Of a stretch of 64,000 bases of DNA, positions 33,538-42,682 are shown in pieces (position 1 is the first letter of the stretch; every line of letters starts with the position of its first letter). The notes below the pieces were generated by a model. It had not been told where the DNA came from. It ran no database searches and saw nothing but the letters and a program-made list of their open reading frames with translations. The translations under genes and the position numbers were made by a program. Source of the stretch: Halopenitus salinus (GTDB lineage: Archaea; Halobacteriota; Halobacteria; Halobacteriales; Haloferacaceae); NCBI RefSeq assembly GCF_042662125.1, contig NZ_JBHSXL010000001.1, positions 167,405 through 231,404 on the forward strand, read 5' to 3'.

Positions 33538-33622
33538 ACGCACGTCGGAGCGCGCCCAAACGGCCCGGATCGGGAGGATCTGCATGAACCTTTATCACGG
33601 TGTGCTATTTCGAGTCGTAACG

Positions 33623-33919
33623 ATGGCTGGAACCGAACAGGGGAGCACCGACGGGACCGAGACGCTCGAGGACCTCCCTCCGAGCGCGAAGCTCGTGTTC
33701 AAGGTATTGGAGTACAACGGGGCGTTGACACAGAAGGGGATCGTCGAGGAGTCGATGCTCTCCGCACGGACGGTTCGATACGCGCTCGAGCGGCTCGAGC
33801 GGATCGGCGTCGTCGACGAGGACGTCTACTTCGCGGACGCGAGACAGAACCTCTACGAGCTCACGGAGCCGGCACGGGATCCCTCGACCGACGACAAGGA
33901 AGCCTGCTGTGCGGACTGA
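33623..33919 (+). CDS. MarR/TrmB-type winged-helix regulator
   Basis: A 98-aa regulator: PSAKLVFKVLEYNGALTQKG, EESMLSARTVRYALERLERI (recognition helix), wing DVYFADARQNLYEL, and a Cys pair at the very end (EACCAD) that could bind metal or sense redox. A TATA-like CTTTATCA (33590-33597) sits 30 bp before ATG 33623, so a leaderless mRNA is likely. It is divergent from the EMC6/rli operon. Confidence 0.75.
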   Translation: MAGTEQGSTDGTETLEDLPPSAKLVFKVLEYNGALTQKGIVEESMLSARTVRYALERLERIGVVDEDVYFADARQNLYELTEPARDPSTDDKEACCAD

Positions 33920-33948
33920 GGCGCAACGACGACCGCCCACCGTTCGAA

Positions 33949-34278
33949 CTACTCCTCGGCGGCGATCTCACGGCTTCGGCGGACGGCCGAACGGACCGTG
34001 AGCGCGATCGCCACGAGCGTCCCGGAGGCGACCGCCAGGACGAACGCGAGCAGGAGAAACCACCCCTCGGGACCCATCACGGGATACTCGCGAGTTCCCT
34101 GGAAGGGACCCCACAGCTCGAGGACCCGAAACAGGTAGGCAGAAAGCGCCACGCAGGCCCCAGCGATCCCTCCGACGACGGCGTGTCGCCGGACGTCGAG
34201 CGCGGCGAGAAACGACACGAGCGGCGGCCGGTCCGGTCGCTTTTCACTCACGTGGGGACGTTCGATCCGCCGCGACAT
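33949..34278 (-). CDS. Small two-helix membrane protein
   Basis: A 109-aa protein with a basic, Arg-rich N-terminus (SRRIERPHVSEKRPDRPP) and two to three membrane helices (VVGGIAGACVALSAYLFRVL, GWFLLLAFVLAVASGTLVAI). It resembles the haloarchaeal DUF7536-type proteins; the role is unknown. The start at 34278 is chosen as the first ATG before the conserved part. It is convergent with the HTH gene at 33623. Confidence 0.6.
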   Translation of the reverse strand: MSRRIERPHVSEKRPDRPPLVSFLAALDVRRHAVVGGIAGACVALSAYLFRVLELWGPFQGTREYPVMGPEGWFLLLAFVLAVASGTLVAIALTVRSAVRRSREIAAEE

Positions 34279-34421
34279 AGACGCATCGGAGCGGCGCGGT
34301 CGATCGATCGGACTCGAGCACGCGAACCACTCAAGTGAACCCGGTCCGAACCACGGCCGTGCGATCCGAACCGGGGACATCGGCCACGGGGGAGGGGCGT
34401 TCCCCCGTCGAATCGCCCTAC

Positions 34422-35519
34422 GTGGACCTACAAAACCGCCTCGCGGAGATCCCCAGCGATCTGCGGGTTTCGGCCCTCCCGGACGGATCGATCGATCGGC
34501 GCTATCGGATCCAAACCGGGGTCGGAGGGGGACTCACCACGCGAGCAGCGCTCGCGACCGCGATCGAGGACGGCCGGAAGTCCCTGCAACTCGTTCCCGA
34601 GCGCACGGAACCCGGCGGACAGGCGGTGAACCTGGCGATCGGTGCCCACGAACTGGGAGCGAAGGTCGCACTTTGTGGCCACCTCGACGCGCCCGAGATG
34701 CCCGCGTTTCCCTTCGAGACCTATTCGTTCGGAGAGCCCGCGACCGTCAGGGTACTCGACCTCGAGGACGACGCCGTGATGTTGGCCGAGGAATCCGGTG
34801 ACGTCCGGTCGTGGGGGGCCGCGGACCTCGAGGCGGCCCTCGAGTCGCCCGTCGACCCGCTCGACGCCGACGTGGTCTGTTGGTGCAACTGGGTCTCGTT
34901 CCCCCGGACGACGGAGGCGATCCGGATCGCGTCCACCCATGAGGACGACACGATTCGAAACGGGTCGCCGCAGATCCACCTCGTGGATCCGGGCGATCTC
35001 GTCGGCAGCGACCCGGACGCGATCTCGGAGCTGCTGGACGCGCTCGGAGAACTACAGGATCCGGAGGCGGTGATCGTGAACGCGAACCGCGCGGAGATCC
35101 GCGAGATCGCGGCGGCGATCGACGCGGATCCGTCCACGAGCGATCCTCAAGCACACGAGCGCGAGGACGAGCGTCTCCGTGACGATGACGAACGGCTTCG
35201 TGCGATCCGCGATCACGCGGGAATCGCCGGGGTCGTCATGCACGCCGAGCCGCGAGCCGGGATGGCGGTCGGGGACGATCACGTCGTCTCCGTTCAGAAC
35301 TTCCGGCTCGAGGATCCCGACCGACGGATCGGAGGCGGAGATCGGTTCGGATCGGGATTCGCCGTCGGGCTCGCCGCCGGGTGGCCCGTCGAGACCGCCC
35401 TCGCGTGTGGAAACGCCGCGGCGGCGTACTACCTGACCCACGACCGGACCGGCGACGCCGAGGACCTCCGCGCCTTCGTTCGGGAGCGCTCACCGTCGAA
35501 CGACGACGGTGGCGAGTGA
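34422..35519 (+). CDS. PfkB-family carbohydrate kinase
   Basis: A ribokinase-like kinase of about 365 aa. Visible are RYRIQTGVGGGLTTR, EPGGQAVNLAIGAHELGAKV (the GG-N-A substrate motif), PQIHLVDPGDL, VIVNANRAEIREIA and GGDRFGSGFAVGLAAGWP, which replaces the usual GAGD signature but keeps Gly-Gly-Asp. The frame is open from GTG 34335; GTG 34422 fits the family start better, since the first 29 codons look non-conserved. Substrate unknown; sugar or nucleoside kinases have this fold. The nearest neighbours give no pathway hint. Confidence 0.72.
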   Translation: MDLQNRLAEIPSDLRVSALPDGSIDRRYRIQTGVGGGLTTRAALATAIEDGRKSLQLVPERTEPGGQAVNLAIGAHELGAKVALCGHLDAPEMPAFPFETYSFGEPATVRVLDLEDDAVMLAEESGDVRSWGAADLEAALESPVDPLDADVVCWCNWVSFPRTTEAIRIASTHEDDTIRNGSPQIHLVDPGDLVGSDPDAISELLDALGELQDPEAVIVNANRAEIREIAAAIDADPSTSDPQAHEREDERLRDDDERLRAIRDHAGIAGVVMHAEPRAGMAVGDDHVVSVQNFRLEDPDRRIGGGDRFGSGFAVGLAAGWPVETALACGNAAAAYYLTHDRTGDAEDLRAFVRERSPSNDDGGE

Positions 35520-35586
35520 ACCGGCGGGTCACGGCAGCCGAGCGTCGGCCCGTCGACGGTCGGTCGACGGTCGACGGCTCGGCCGA

Positions 35587-36306
35587 TCAATGGGCCGACG
35601 GATCAGCGCCGTCCGAGGACGTCGCGTTCTCCTCGAGTTCCCCGTAGATGCCGGCGTCGTCCTCGAGGTCATCGAGTCGGTCGGCGAGCGCCGACCCGAG
35701 GTCGTAGGTGTCCCGGACCGTCCGCGCGAGGATCCCGTCACGTCGGAAGGCGACCAGAACGGCGACGTAGTCGTCCGAATCGGGACGCAACAGGAAGACC
35801 GAACGGGGCTCCCCGTCGTCGAGCCGCTCGTTCACTCGAGCGACGAGGGGTTCCAGCGGAAGCGATCCGTCGGCGAGCGCGGAGAGCGTGTCGCGGCCGG
35901 GCGGATCCGCGAACAGGTACAACGCGCCGTTCGGCGTTCCGTCGCGTCCGCGGGTCGTCGTCGAGACCATCGCGTCGCCGGCGGCGCGCGCGTTCCGCCA
36001 GGCCTCCCTGGCCGCCTCGAACATACCCGTGACCTCGTCGGCGACGTGGATCCGGGTCTCGCGGACGACCGTGTACTCCTCGATGCGGGCGGTCGCGTCC
36101 GACCAGGCGAGCGTGGCGTCGACGACCCATCCGGGCTCCAGCGGCTCGACGTCCGCCGAGTGATCGCCGTCCGCCCGGAGCGGAGCGTACGCCTCGTCGG
36201 CGTCGGGGTCGTCGGGATGAACGGGTTCGTCCGGAACCTCGACCAGCGTGAACGCGTCGCCCTCGCGGCGCTGGACCCGAAACCGGCCGACGGTCGTCGG
36301 CTGCAT
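35587..36306 (-). CDS. Conserved haloarchaeal protein (DUF6663-type)
   Basis: A 239-aa soluble protein. The pattern TVGRFRVQRREGDAFTLVEV, PGWVVDATLAWSDATARIEE, TGMFEAAREAWRNARAAGD, PNGALYLFADPPGRDTLSAL and SVFLLRPDSDDYVAVLVAFR fits the haloarchaeal DUF6663 family. Function is unknown. ATG 36306 (MQPTTVGRF) begins at the conserved strand. It is divergent from the methyltransferase gene at 36406. Confidence 0.68.
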   Translation of the reverse strand: MQPTTVGRFRVQRREGDAFTLVEVPDEPVHPDDPDADEAYAPLRADGDHSADVEPLEPGWVVDATLAWSDATARIEEYTVVRETRIHVADEVTGMFEAAREAWRNARAAGDAMVSTTTRGRDGTPNGALYLFADPPGRDTLSALADGSLPLEPLVARVNERLDDGEPRSVFLLRPDSDDYVAVLVAFRRDGILARTVRDTYDLGSALADRLDDLEDDAGIYGELEENATSSDGADPSAH

Positions 36307-36405
36307 GGAACATCGAAACGGGCGAGCGCCAATAAGCGAGGTGATCCGCATTGCGTCGACGGATCCGCACCGTTATGGGGAGCCGAGCCGTAGATCGCCC
36401 CACGA

Positions 36406-37026
36406 ATGGGACTTCTCGAGGACAAGGCCAGGGCACGGACGTTCTACAGGTACCTCTCGAAGATCTACGACCGGATCAACCCGTTCATCTGGAACGAGCG
36501 GATGCGCGACGAGGCGCTCTCGTGGATGGATCTCGAGGCGGGCGACCGCGTTCTCGACGTCGGCTGTGGAACCGGGTTCGGAACGGAGGGGATCCTCCAG
36601 TACACGGACGACGTCCACGGCCTCGACCAGAGCGTCCACCAGATGGAGCGGGCCTTCGAGAAGTTCGGGAAACACGACCGGGTGAACTTCTACCGCGGGG
36701 ACGCCGAGCGGCTCCCGTTCGCCGACGACACGTTCGACGCCGTCTGGTCGTCGGGGTCGATCGAGTACTGGCCCCACCCGGTCGCCGGGCTCCAGGAGAT
36801 GCGTCGGGTCGCAAAGCCGGGAGCCACCGTCCTCGTCGTCGGTCCCGACCACCCGAACTCGCGGATCGCACGACGGATCGCCGACGCGATCATGCTGTTC
36901 TACGACGCCGACGAGGCCGACCGGATGTTCCGGCAGGCCGGGTACGAGGAGTTCGAACACCACATCCAGCAGGCCAGCCCCGGAAGTCCACGCGCCATCA
37001 CGACCGTCGCGACCGTCCCGGAGTAG
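36406..37026 (+). CDS. SAM-dependent methyltransferase (MenG/MPBQ-like)
   Basis: A 206-aa class I methyltransferase. Motif I is VLDVGCGTGFGTEGIL, the acidic SAM ribose contact is HGLDQSVHQME, motif II region is RGDAERLPFADDTFDAVWSS. The N-terminal ARTFYRYLSKIYDRINPFIW is like quinone methyltransferases of the UbiE/MPBQ type. Haloarchaea make methylmenaquinone, so a menaquinone-ring methylation role is plausible but not shown by the neighbours. Confidence 0.75.
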   Translation: MGLLEDKARARTFYRYLSKIYDRINPFIWNERMRDEALSWMDLEAGDRVLDVGCGTGFGTEGILQYTDDVHGLDQSVHQMERAFEKFGKHDRVNFYRGDAERLPFADDTFDAVWSSGSIEYWPHPVAGLQEMRRVAKPGATVLVVGPDHPNSRIARRIADAIMLFYDADEADRMFRQAGYEEFEHHIQQASPGSPRAITTVATVPE

Positions 37027-37096
37027 GCGGCGCGCCGCCGCGATCCCTCGTCCGTCGTTGACCGGTCTCGCGTCCCTCCCCGTTTCTCCTCATCTC

Positions 37097-37612
37097 TCAC
37101 GCTTCCGTTGCCGTGGTCGAGAGTCGCGCGACCGGCGTCGACCCGGCGTCGATCCGCACCTCGACGGTCGCTCCCGGCGTCGGTACCGGGTCGTTCGTTC
37201 CCGCGATCGAAAACGACGCCCGGTCGCCGGCCGAAAGCGTCGTCGTCCCCGCGCTGTTGAACGCGCCGGTCGGGCCGGGCTCGAACCCGCTCGCGGAGAA
37301 GAACGGCACCGGCGGCTGCTCGGAGAGCGCCTCGCCGTCGACGCGAACGCTGATACGGACGTCGGAGACGTCGATCGGATCGCCCCCCTCGTGTGAGAGG
37401 GTCACCGTCGATTCCTCTACGGTCACGGAGAGGCTGGCGGTCGGCGCAGGGTCGATCGGGTCGGCGGCGCTCGTGACGATCGCGGCGAATCCGCCGCCGA
37501 GGACCACGACGAGAAGGAGCAGACAGACGGCCGCGATGGGAGCGAACGCCCGGTCGAAGCGGGGCCGATCGATCCTTCGGGGCGAACGTGGGCGGGGGAC
37601 GGGCGGAAACAC
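37097..37612 (-). CDS. Type IV pilin-like protein
   Basis: About 171 aa from GTG 37612. After a short basic leader comes RFDRAFAPIAAVCLLLLVV, the class III signal and hydrophobic helix of archaeal type IV pilins (processed by PibD). The mature part is beta-rich (SLSVTVEESTVTLSHEGGD, DVRISVRVDGEALSEQPPV). The frame stays open to 37702, but a TATA-like GGTTTTAGAG at 37635-37644 places a leaderless start at GTG 37612. It may be an adhesion pilin or a minor pilin. Confidence 0.68.
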   Translation of the reverse strand: MFPPVPRPRSPRRIDRPRFDRAFAPIAAVCLLLLVVVLGGGFAAIVTSAADPIDPAPTASLSVTVEESTVTLSHEGGDPIDVSDVRISVRVDGEALSEQPPVPFFSASGFEPGPTGAFNSAGTTTLSAGDRASFSIAGTNDPVPTPGATVEVRIDAGSTPVARLSTTATEA

Positions 37613-37747
37613 ACGCCGTCTGCGTCGGTATCCCTCTAAAACCCTCGTCCCGGGACGGAACACGGGAGGAGGAGTCCGGAGACGCCCCGTACCGAAAGTC
37701 ATCCGGAGACGCCCGGTACGGGGATCGAACGCGCGGTCGGGAGCCCT

Positions 37748-39166
37748 TCAGCTTTCGTCTTCGTTCCCCGATTCGGGAGGGGGTATCCGCGGCGGCGTGA
37801 CGGGGGTAACCTCCGAAACCCACGCGACGCGGGGATCGTCGACGACGGTGGTTCGGTAGGGTCGATCGGGTGAGAGGATCCACAGGCGGCCCTCGGCGTT
37901 CGTGGACCCGACCTCGACGCTGTCGTCGTCGCCGGCGGCGACGGTTATCGTGGCGTTCGAGACGGGTTCGCCGCTTTCGACGTCCATGGCCGTCACGCGG
38001 ACCGGGCCGCCCGGGTAGGTCGCATCGACGGTCACCTCGATGCCGTCCTGGGTCGTCGATCGGCGGTGGGAGTCCGAGAAGGACGCCAGATCGCGGCGCT
38101 GGTGTTCGATGAAGACGTCGCCGTCGCCGCCGCTTACGAACGTCCGAAGACGCCCTCCCTCAAAGGGGACGTTGACGCGGGTGAGCCCGTCGGTCCCGAG
38201 CGTGTCCGCGGAGAGGCTCCGGTCGTCGACGCGGGGGTACGCGGCGAGCGTTCGCTCGAGCGCGCGCTCGCTCTCGTCCGCGTCGCCGGCGGCGTCCCGG
38301 TCCCACCGGTCGCCGCGATAGACCTCTCTGAGGTACTCGCCGTCGTCGGCGTCGATGGCGGCCAACACGGCGACGTCCTCCCGGGTCTCCACGTATATCC
38401 GATCGGGCGATTCGCCCGCGCGAAGCGTCTCAAGCGCGTAGGATCGAACCGGCCCGTCGTAGACGCTCAACCGGAAGGCGAGCGAATCGGTCTCGAGCGA
38501 GGTTCCGGAGGTCTCGGCGGCGAGCGCGGCGAGCACGTCGAGTCGCGTGCGAAGCGCGTCCGCCGTGGCGGAGATCTCCGCGAGCTCGATGAACAGCTCC
38601 CGGTCGGACAGCTCGCCGCGCGCGTGGGCGTCGATCGCGGCCCGCTGGCGCTCGTAGAGGCGGGCCTCGGCGTCCCTGACCTCGGCCTCGGCGGCCACGA
38701 GCCGCCGCTGACGCTCGCCGGAGGAGTTCGCGGCCCGGACGTGGGCGATCGCGGCCTCCGTGCGCATCGAGGCGGTCGTACGGGCCGTTTCGATCCGGCT
38801 CGCGGGACCGAGGTCGGCGCGATGGTGACCGATGGAGACCGACGTCGCGGAGTCGGACGGCGCGGAAAGCACGTTGATCCACGTGTCGGTCGCGGGGGCG
38901 TCCGATCCGTTCTCCGTCGTCCCGTTGCCATCCGTTCCGTCCTCGGTCCCGGTCTGTCGGACGGTCGAGGCATCCACGAGGACGGCATCCGCTCCGCGAT
39001 TTGGCCCCTCTTCGCGGAGCGGGTCGACGGCGTCCGGCGATCGCTCCGTCAGGATCGCCGGTCGATCGTCGGCCCCGGTCGCGGGTGAGGCCCCCGCAAC
39101 GGCGAACCCGGCCGTCGCCGGCGCGATCAGGAGGGCGACCGCCAGCAGAACGGGGAGGACCCTCAT
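37748..39166 (-). CDS. Secreted haloarchaeal protein (DUF7096-type)
   Basis: A 472-aa exported protein. Residues about 1-30 are a signal peptide (VLPVLLAVALLIAPATAGFA). The middle is helical (RRLVAAEAEVRDAEARLYER, ELSDRELFIELAEISATADA). The C-terminal third is a beta domain (GIEVTVDATYPGGPVRVTAM, TNAEGRLWILSPDRPYRT) like a carboxypeptidase-regulatory-type fold. No C-terminal anchor is seen. Resembles haloarchaeal DUF7096/7094 proteins encoded divergently from membrane HTH proteins, as here (39281). Function unknown. Confidence 0.62.
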   Translation of the reverse strand: MRVLPVLLAVALLIAPATAGFAVAGASPATGADDRPAILTERSPDAVDPLREEGPNRGADAVLVDASTVRQTGTEDGTDGNGTTENGSDAPATDTWINVLSAPSDSATSVSIGHHRADLGPASRIETARTTASMRTEAAIAHVRAANSSGERQRRLVAAEAEVRDAEARLYERQRAAIDAHARGELSDRELFIELAEISATADALRTRLDVLAALAAETSGTSLETDSLAFRLSVYDGPVRSYALETLRAGESPDRIYVETREDVAVLAAIDADDGEYLREVYRGDRWDRDAAGDADESERALERTLAAYPRVDDRSLSADTLGTDGLTRVNVPFEGGRLRTFVSGGDGDVFIEHQRRDLASFSDSHRRSTTQDGIEVTVDATYPGGPVRVTAMDVESGEPVSNATITVAAGDDDSVEVGSTNAEGRLWILSPDRPYRTTVVDDPRVAWVSEVTPVTPPRIPPPESGNEDES

Positions 39167-39280
39167 CGGGGGGAGATCCGGCGGCATCGGTTAAAAAATA
39201 CACCCATCGATCGGGCGATCGGTGGCGGAGAATCGGGCGATGAAAAGGATTTTGCCGAGCGCACGAGAGGGAACGGCTGT

Positions 39281-40840
39281 ATGCGGCGACCCGCCCTCCG
39301 TGTCGTTCTCGCCACTCTGCTCCTGGTAACCGGCGTCGCCGGGGGCGTCCTCGCCGGAGCCGCGCCGGTCGACGCGCGGCCGGGGTCCGTCGCGAGCGCG
39401 GGTGCACTCGCGTCCGAACCCGTCGATCCGAGCGTAAACACCGTCGGTTCAGGCGCGAACGCGATTGGTTCGGGCGCGAGCGCCGTGGATCCGGGTGCGG
39501 ACCCGAGCCAGCTGTCGACGACGAACGTGACCCCCGAGACGGAGTTCCGGATCGACCTCCAGTCGACGCGCGAGGCGGACTGGACCGTCGTCGTTCGGTA
39601 CGAGCTGACGAACGACAACGAGACGACGGCGTTCGAACGCGTGGCGGCGCGCTTCGAGTCCGGGGAGGTCGGACCGTCCGCGGATCTGTACGTCAACCTC
39701 GCCGCGGGCGCCGCCGAGGCGTCGGGACGCGAGATGGAGATCATGGACGTCGAACGCGAGGCCGCCATCGATCGCGGGATCGAGATCGCCGGCGAGGAGG
39801 GCGCGGTCGGCGAGCTCCGCCTCTCGTTCACCTGGACCGAGTTCCTCCGCGAGGAGGGCGACCAGCTCGTCCTCGACGATGCCTTCCGAACCGCCGACGG
39901 CGAGACGTGGCTCCAGTCGCTCGGAACGAACCAGCGGATGGTGATCCAGCCGCCCGAGGGCTATCAGGTCGACTCGTTTCCGGGCATCGGCCTCTCGCTC
40001 GACGACCGGGCCGTGGTGATCGAGGGGCCGCGAACGTTCGAGCCGGACGACGACATCGTGGTCGTCTACACGCCGACGACACAGCCCGTCACGGGGCCGC
40101 CGTGGTTCGCCCTCGCGGCGGCGGTGATCGTCGGATCGATCGCCATCGCGGGCGGGCTGTGGGCCTATCGGCGAACCGACGAGTCGGGGCCGTCGATCGA
40201 CGTCCCGATCGGGAACTCGGGATCGAACGCCTCGACCGACGGAAACGACGCCTCGGAGACTCGGGGCGGATCGGGGACCCAAGCCGGGAGCGAAACAGGG
40301 TCCGGAAACGGCTCCGGGACGGAGGACGCTGCGTCGACGGAGCGGACGGGGACGTCGGAGCCGAGTCCCGGAACGGACGGCACGGGAACGGAGAGCGCAC
40401 CCGAAGGGGTTGGCGCCTCGGCCGAACGGGAGAGGACAACCGGCGATTCGGGAGTTGACGGTGAATCGGACGTCGGGGACGGCGAGGAAACGGCAGGGGA
40501 CGAACCGGACGACTCCGAGGGGACCGCCGAGCCGGACCCCTCGCTGCTGTCGGATGAGGAACGGGTCGAGCGGCTGCTCGAGGACAGCGGCGGACGGATG
40601 CGACAGGCGGCCATCGTCGAGGAGACCGGCTGGTCCGACGCGAAGGTCTCCCAGCTCCTCTCGGCGATGGCCGAGGCGGAACGCGTCGAGAAGCTCCGGC
40701 TCGGGCGCGAGAACCTCATCTCGCTTCCGGATCACACGCCCGATGAAGGCGGAGAGGGTGGTCCGAAGGGGGAGGATGATCCGAACGGAGAGAACGATCC
40801 GAACGAAGAGGGTAGTCCGAGCGGAGAGGATGGAGACTGA
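39281..40840 (+). CDS. Membrane-anchored protein with cytoplasmic HTH domain
   Basis: A 519-aa protein: signal peptide (VVLATLLLVTGVAGGVLAG), an extracellular beta domain (about 80-275; ETEFRIDLQSTREADWTVVV, YQVDSFPGIGLSLDDRAVVI), one membrane helix (about 280-300; FALAAAVIVGSIAIAGGLWA), an acidic Ser/Gly/Thr linker, then a winged helix near 425-490 (DSGGRMRQAAIVEETGWSDA, VSQLLSAMAEAERVEKL). This layout allows an outside signal to reach a DNA-binding domain directly. It is divergent from the secreted protein gene at 39166, a natural target or signal partner. Confidence 0.75.
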   Translation: MRRPALRVVLATLLLVTGVAGGVLAGAAPVDARPGSVASAGALASEPVDPSVNTVGSGANAIGSGASAVDPGADPSQLSTTNVTPETEFRIDLQSTREADWTVVVRYELTNDNETTAFERVAARFESGEVGPSADLYVNLAAGAAEASGREMEIMDVEREAAIDRGIEIAGEEGAVGELRLSFTWTEFLREEGDQLVLDDAFRTADGETWLQSLGTNQRMVIQPPEGYQVDSFPGIGLSLDDRAVVIEGPRTFEPDDDIVVVYTPTTQPVTGPPWFALAAAVIVGSIAIAGGLWAYRRTDESGPSIDVPIGNSGSNASTDGNDASETRGGSGTQAGSETGSGNGSGTEDAASTERTGTSEPSPGTDGTGTESAPEGVGASAERERTTGDSGVDGESDVGDGEETAGDEPDDSEGTAEPDPSLLSDEERVERLLEDSGGRMRQAAIVEETGWSDAKVSQLLSAMAEAERVEKLRLGRENLISLPDHTPDEGGEGGPKGEDDPNGENDPNEEGSPSGEDGD

Positions 40841-40909
40841 CGGGGCATCGCCAAAGGACGCGGACGGCTTTCGAAAACCCTTACTCGCGGTCGGTGGTAG
40901 CGATCCACG

Positions 40910-41698
40910 ATGAAGGTTCTCGTGACCGTAAAGGAGGTCGGCGAGGTCGGCGACGACTTCGCGATCGAGGGGACCCGGATCGCCGAGGGCGACCTCGAGT
41001 ACGGGATCAACGAGTGGGACGAGTACGCGCTCGAGGCCGGCGCGCGACTGGCCGAGGAGGACGTCGCGGAGGAGGTCGTCACGGCCACGATCGGGCCGGA
41101 ACGCGCCGAGGAGACGATCCGCACCGCGCTGGCGAAGGGCGCCGACCGCGCGGTTCGCGTCTTCGACGACGCGCTCCGCGACGCCTTCCTCGACGTCGAG
41201 ACCCGCGTCGATCTCCTCGAGGCGGTCGTCGAGAGCGAGGAGCCGGACCTGATCCTCTCCGGCGTTCAAGCGAGCGATACGGCCTTCGGGGCGACCGGCG
41301 TCGCGCTCGCAGAGCGGATCGGCTATCGGCACGCGGCGGTCGTGAACGACCTCGAGGTGGACGCTGACGCCGGAACGGCGAACGTTCGACGGGAACTCGA
41401 GGGCGGGATCGAGGAGGTCGCGACGGTCGATCTTCCGGCCGTCCTGACCGTGCAGACGGGGCTGAACGAGCCGAGATACGCCAGCCTGCGCGGGATTCGA
41501 CAGGCGCAACGCAAGGAGATCGACGTCCGAACGCTCGACGATCTGGGCCTCTCCGAGGCCGACGTCGAGGGGGCGTTGACGCTCTCGAGCATGTACGAGC
41601 CGGAAAGCGACTCCGAGGCGGAACTCATCGAGGGCGACTCCGGCGAGGCCGCGACTCGGCTTGCCGAGGTCCTCCGTGATCGGGGGGTGGACGCCTGA
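40910..41698 (+). CDS. etfB: Electron transfer flavoprotein beta subunit
   Basis: A 262-aa EtfB: MKVLVTVKEVGEVGDDFAIE, YGINEWDEYALEAGARLAEE, LILSGVQASDTAFGATGVAL, and LTVQTGLNEPRYASLRGIRQ, which is the ETF-beta signature region. It binds AMP (or FAD in bifurcating forms) and pairs with EtfA to carry electrons from acyl-CoA dehydrogenases to the quinone pool. Its stop overlaps the etfA ATG by 1 bp. A TATA-like CCCTTACT lies about 30 bp upstream. Confidence 0.9.
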   Translation: MKVLVTVKEVGEVGDDFAIEGTRIAEGDLEYGINEWDEYALEAGARLAEEDVAEEVVTATIGPERAEETIRTALAKGADRAVRVFDDALRDAFLDVETRVDLLEAVVESEEPDLILSGVQASDTAFGATGVALAERIGYRHAAVVNDLEVDADAGTANVRRELEGGIEEVATVDLPAVLTVQTGLNEPRYASLRGIRQAQRKEIDVRTLDDLGLSEADVEGALTLSSMYEPESDSEAELIEGDSGEAATRLAEVLRDRGVDA

Positions 41699-42654
41699 TG
41701 ACCGCCGCCGTCCTCGCCATCGCGGAACATCGCCGCGGCGATCTTCGCGACGTCTCCTACGAGCTCGTGACTGCAGGACGCGAACTGGCCGACGCGATCG
41801 GCGGCGAGCTCCACGTCGCGGTCATCTCGGGGGCGACGGAGGAGTTCGCCGAGGCGCTCGATCGCGAGGGCGTCGACGCGATCCACGCCGTGGAGAACGG
41901 CGAGGAGTTCGACCACGGCGTCTACGCGCGGGCGGTCGAGACCCTCCACGGGGAACTCGACCCGACGGCGCTTCTCGTTCCCAACTCCGTCAACGGGCTC
42001 GATTACGCGCCCGCGGTCGCCGAGCGTCTCGACCTCCCGCTCGTGACCGACGCGATCGACTTCGCCTACGACGACGGACTCACCGTCACCCGCGAGATGT
42101 ACGGCTCGAAGGTCGAGACGACCGTCGAGGTGACAGGCGATCGGTTCGCCGTCACCGTCCGCGGCGGCGAGTGGCCGGCCGCGGGAGGGACCGGCGACGC
42201 GAGGGTCGAGACGACCACCGTCGACGCCGAGGCGGGCGACTCCGGCGTTCGCGTCCGGGGCTACGAGGAGATCGCCGCCGGCGACGTCGACATCACGGAG
42301 GCCGACGTGCTCGTCTCCGTGGGCCGGGGGATCGGCGAGGAGGAGAACCTGGAGTTGATACGGGATCTGGCGGACGCGCTCGGCGCCACGGTCTCGGCCT
42401 CGCGGCCGATCGTCGACAACGGCTGGCTCCCGAAGAACCGCCAGGTCGGCCAGTCCGGGGCGGTCGTCACGCCCGATGTGTACGTCGCGATCGGCATCTC
42501 CGGGGCCGTCCAGCACGTCGCCGGCATGAAGGGCGCGGAGACGATCGTCGCGATCAACACCGACCCGAACGCGCCGATCTTCGACGTCGCGGACTACGGG
42601 ATCGTCGGCGACCTCTTCGAGGTGGTTCCGGCGCTGATCGAGGGGTTCGAGTAG
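41698..42654 (+). CDS. etfA: Electron transfer flavoprotein alpha subunit
   Basis: A 318-aa EtfA. The N-terminal domain contains LLVPNSVNGLDYAPAVAERL and REMYGSKVETTVEV. The C-terminal FAD-binding domain has VSVGRGIGEEENLELI, GISGAVQHVAGMKGAETI and INTDPNAPIFDVADYGIVGD. All the FAD-contact blocks are present. It is translationally coupled to etfB. No dehydrogenase gene is next to the pair, so its electron donor is encoded elsewhere. Confidence 0.92.
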   Translation: MTAAVLAIAEHRRGDLRDVSYELVTAGRELADAIGGELHVAVISGATEEFAEALDREGVDAIHAVENGEEFDHGVYARAVETLHGELDPTALLVPNSVNGLDYAPAVAERLDLPLVTDAIDFAYDDGLTVTREMYGSKVETTVEVTGDRFAVTVRGGEWPAAGGTGDARVETTTVDAEAGDSGVRVRGYEEIAAGDVDITEADVLVSVGRGIGEEENLELIRDLADALGATVSASRPIVDNGWLPKNRQVGQSGAVVTPDVYVAIGISGAVQHVAGMKGAETIVAINTDPNAPIFDVADYGIVGDLFEVVPALIEGFE

Positions 42655-42682
42655 GCCCGATCGCCCGGGGTGGGAACGGTTC

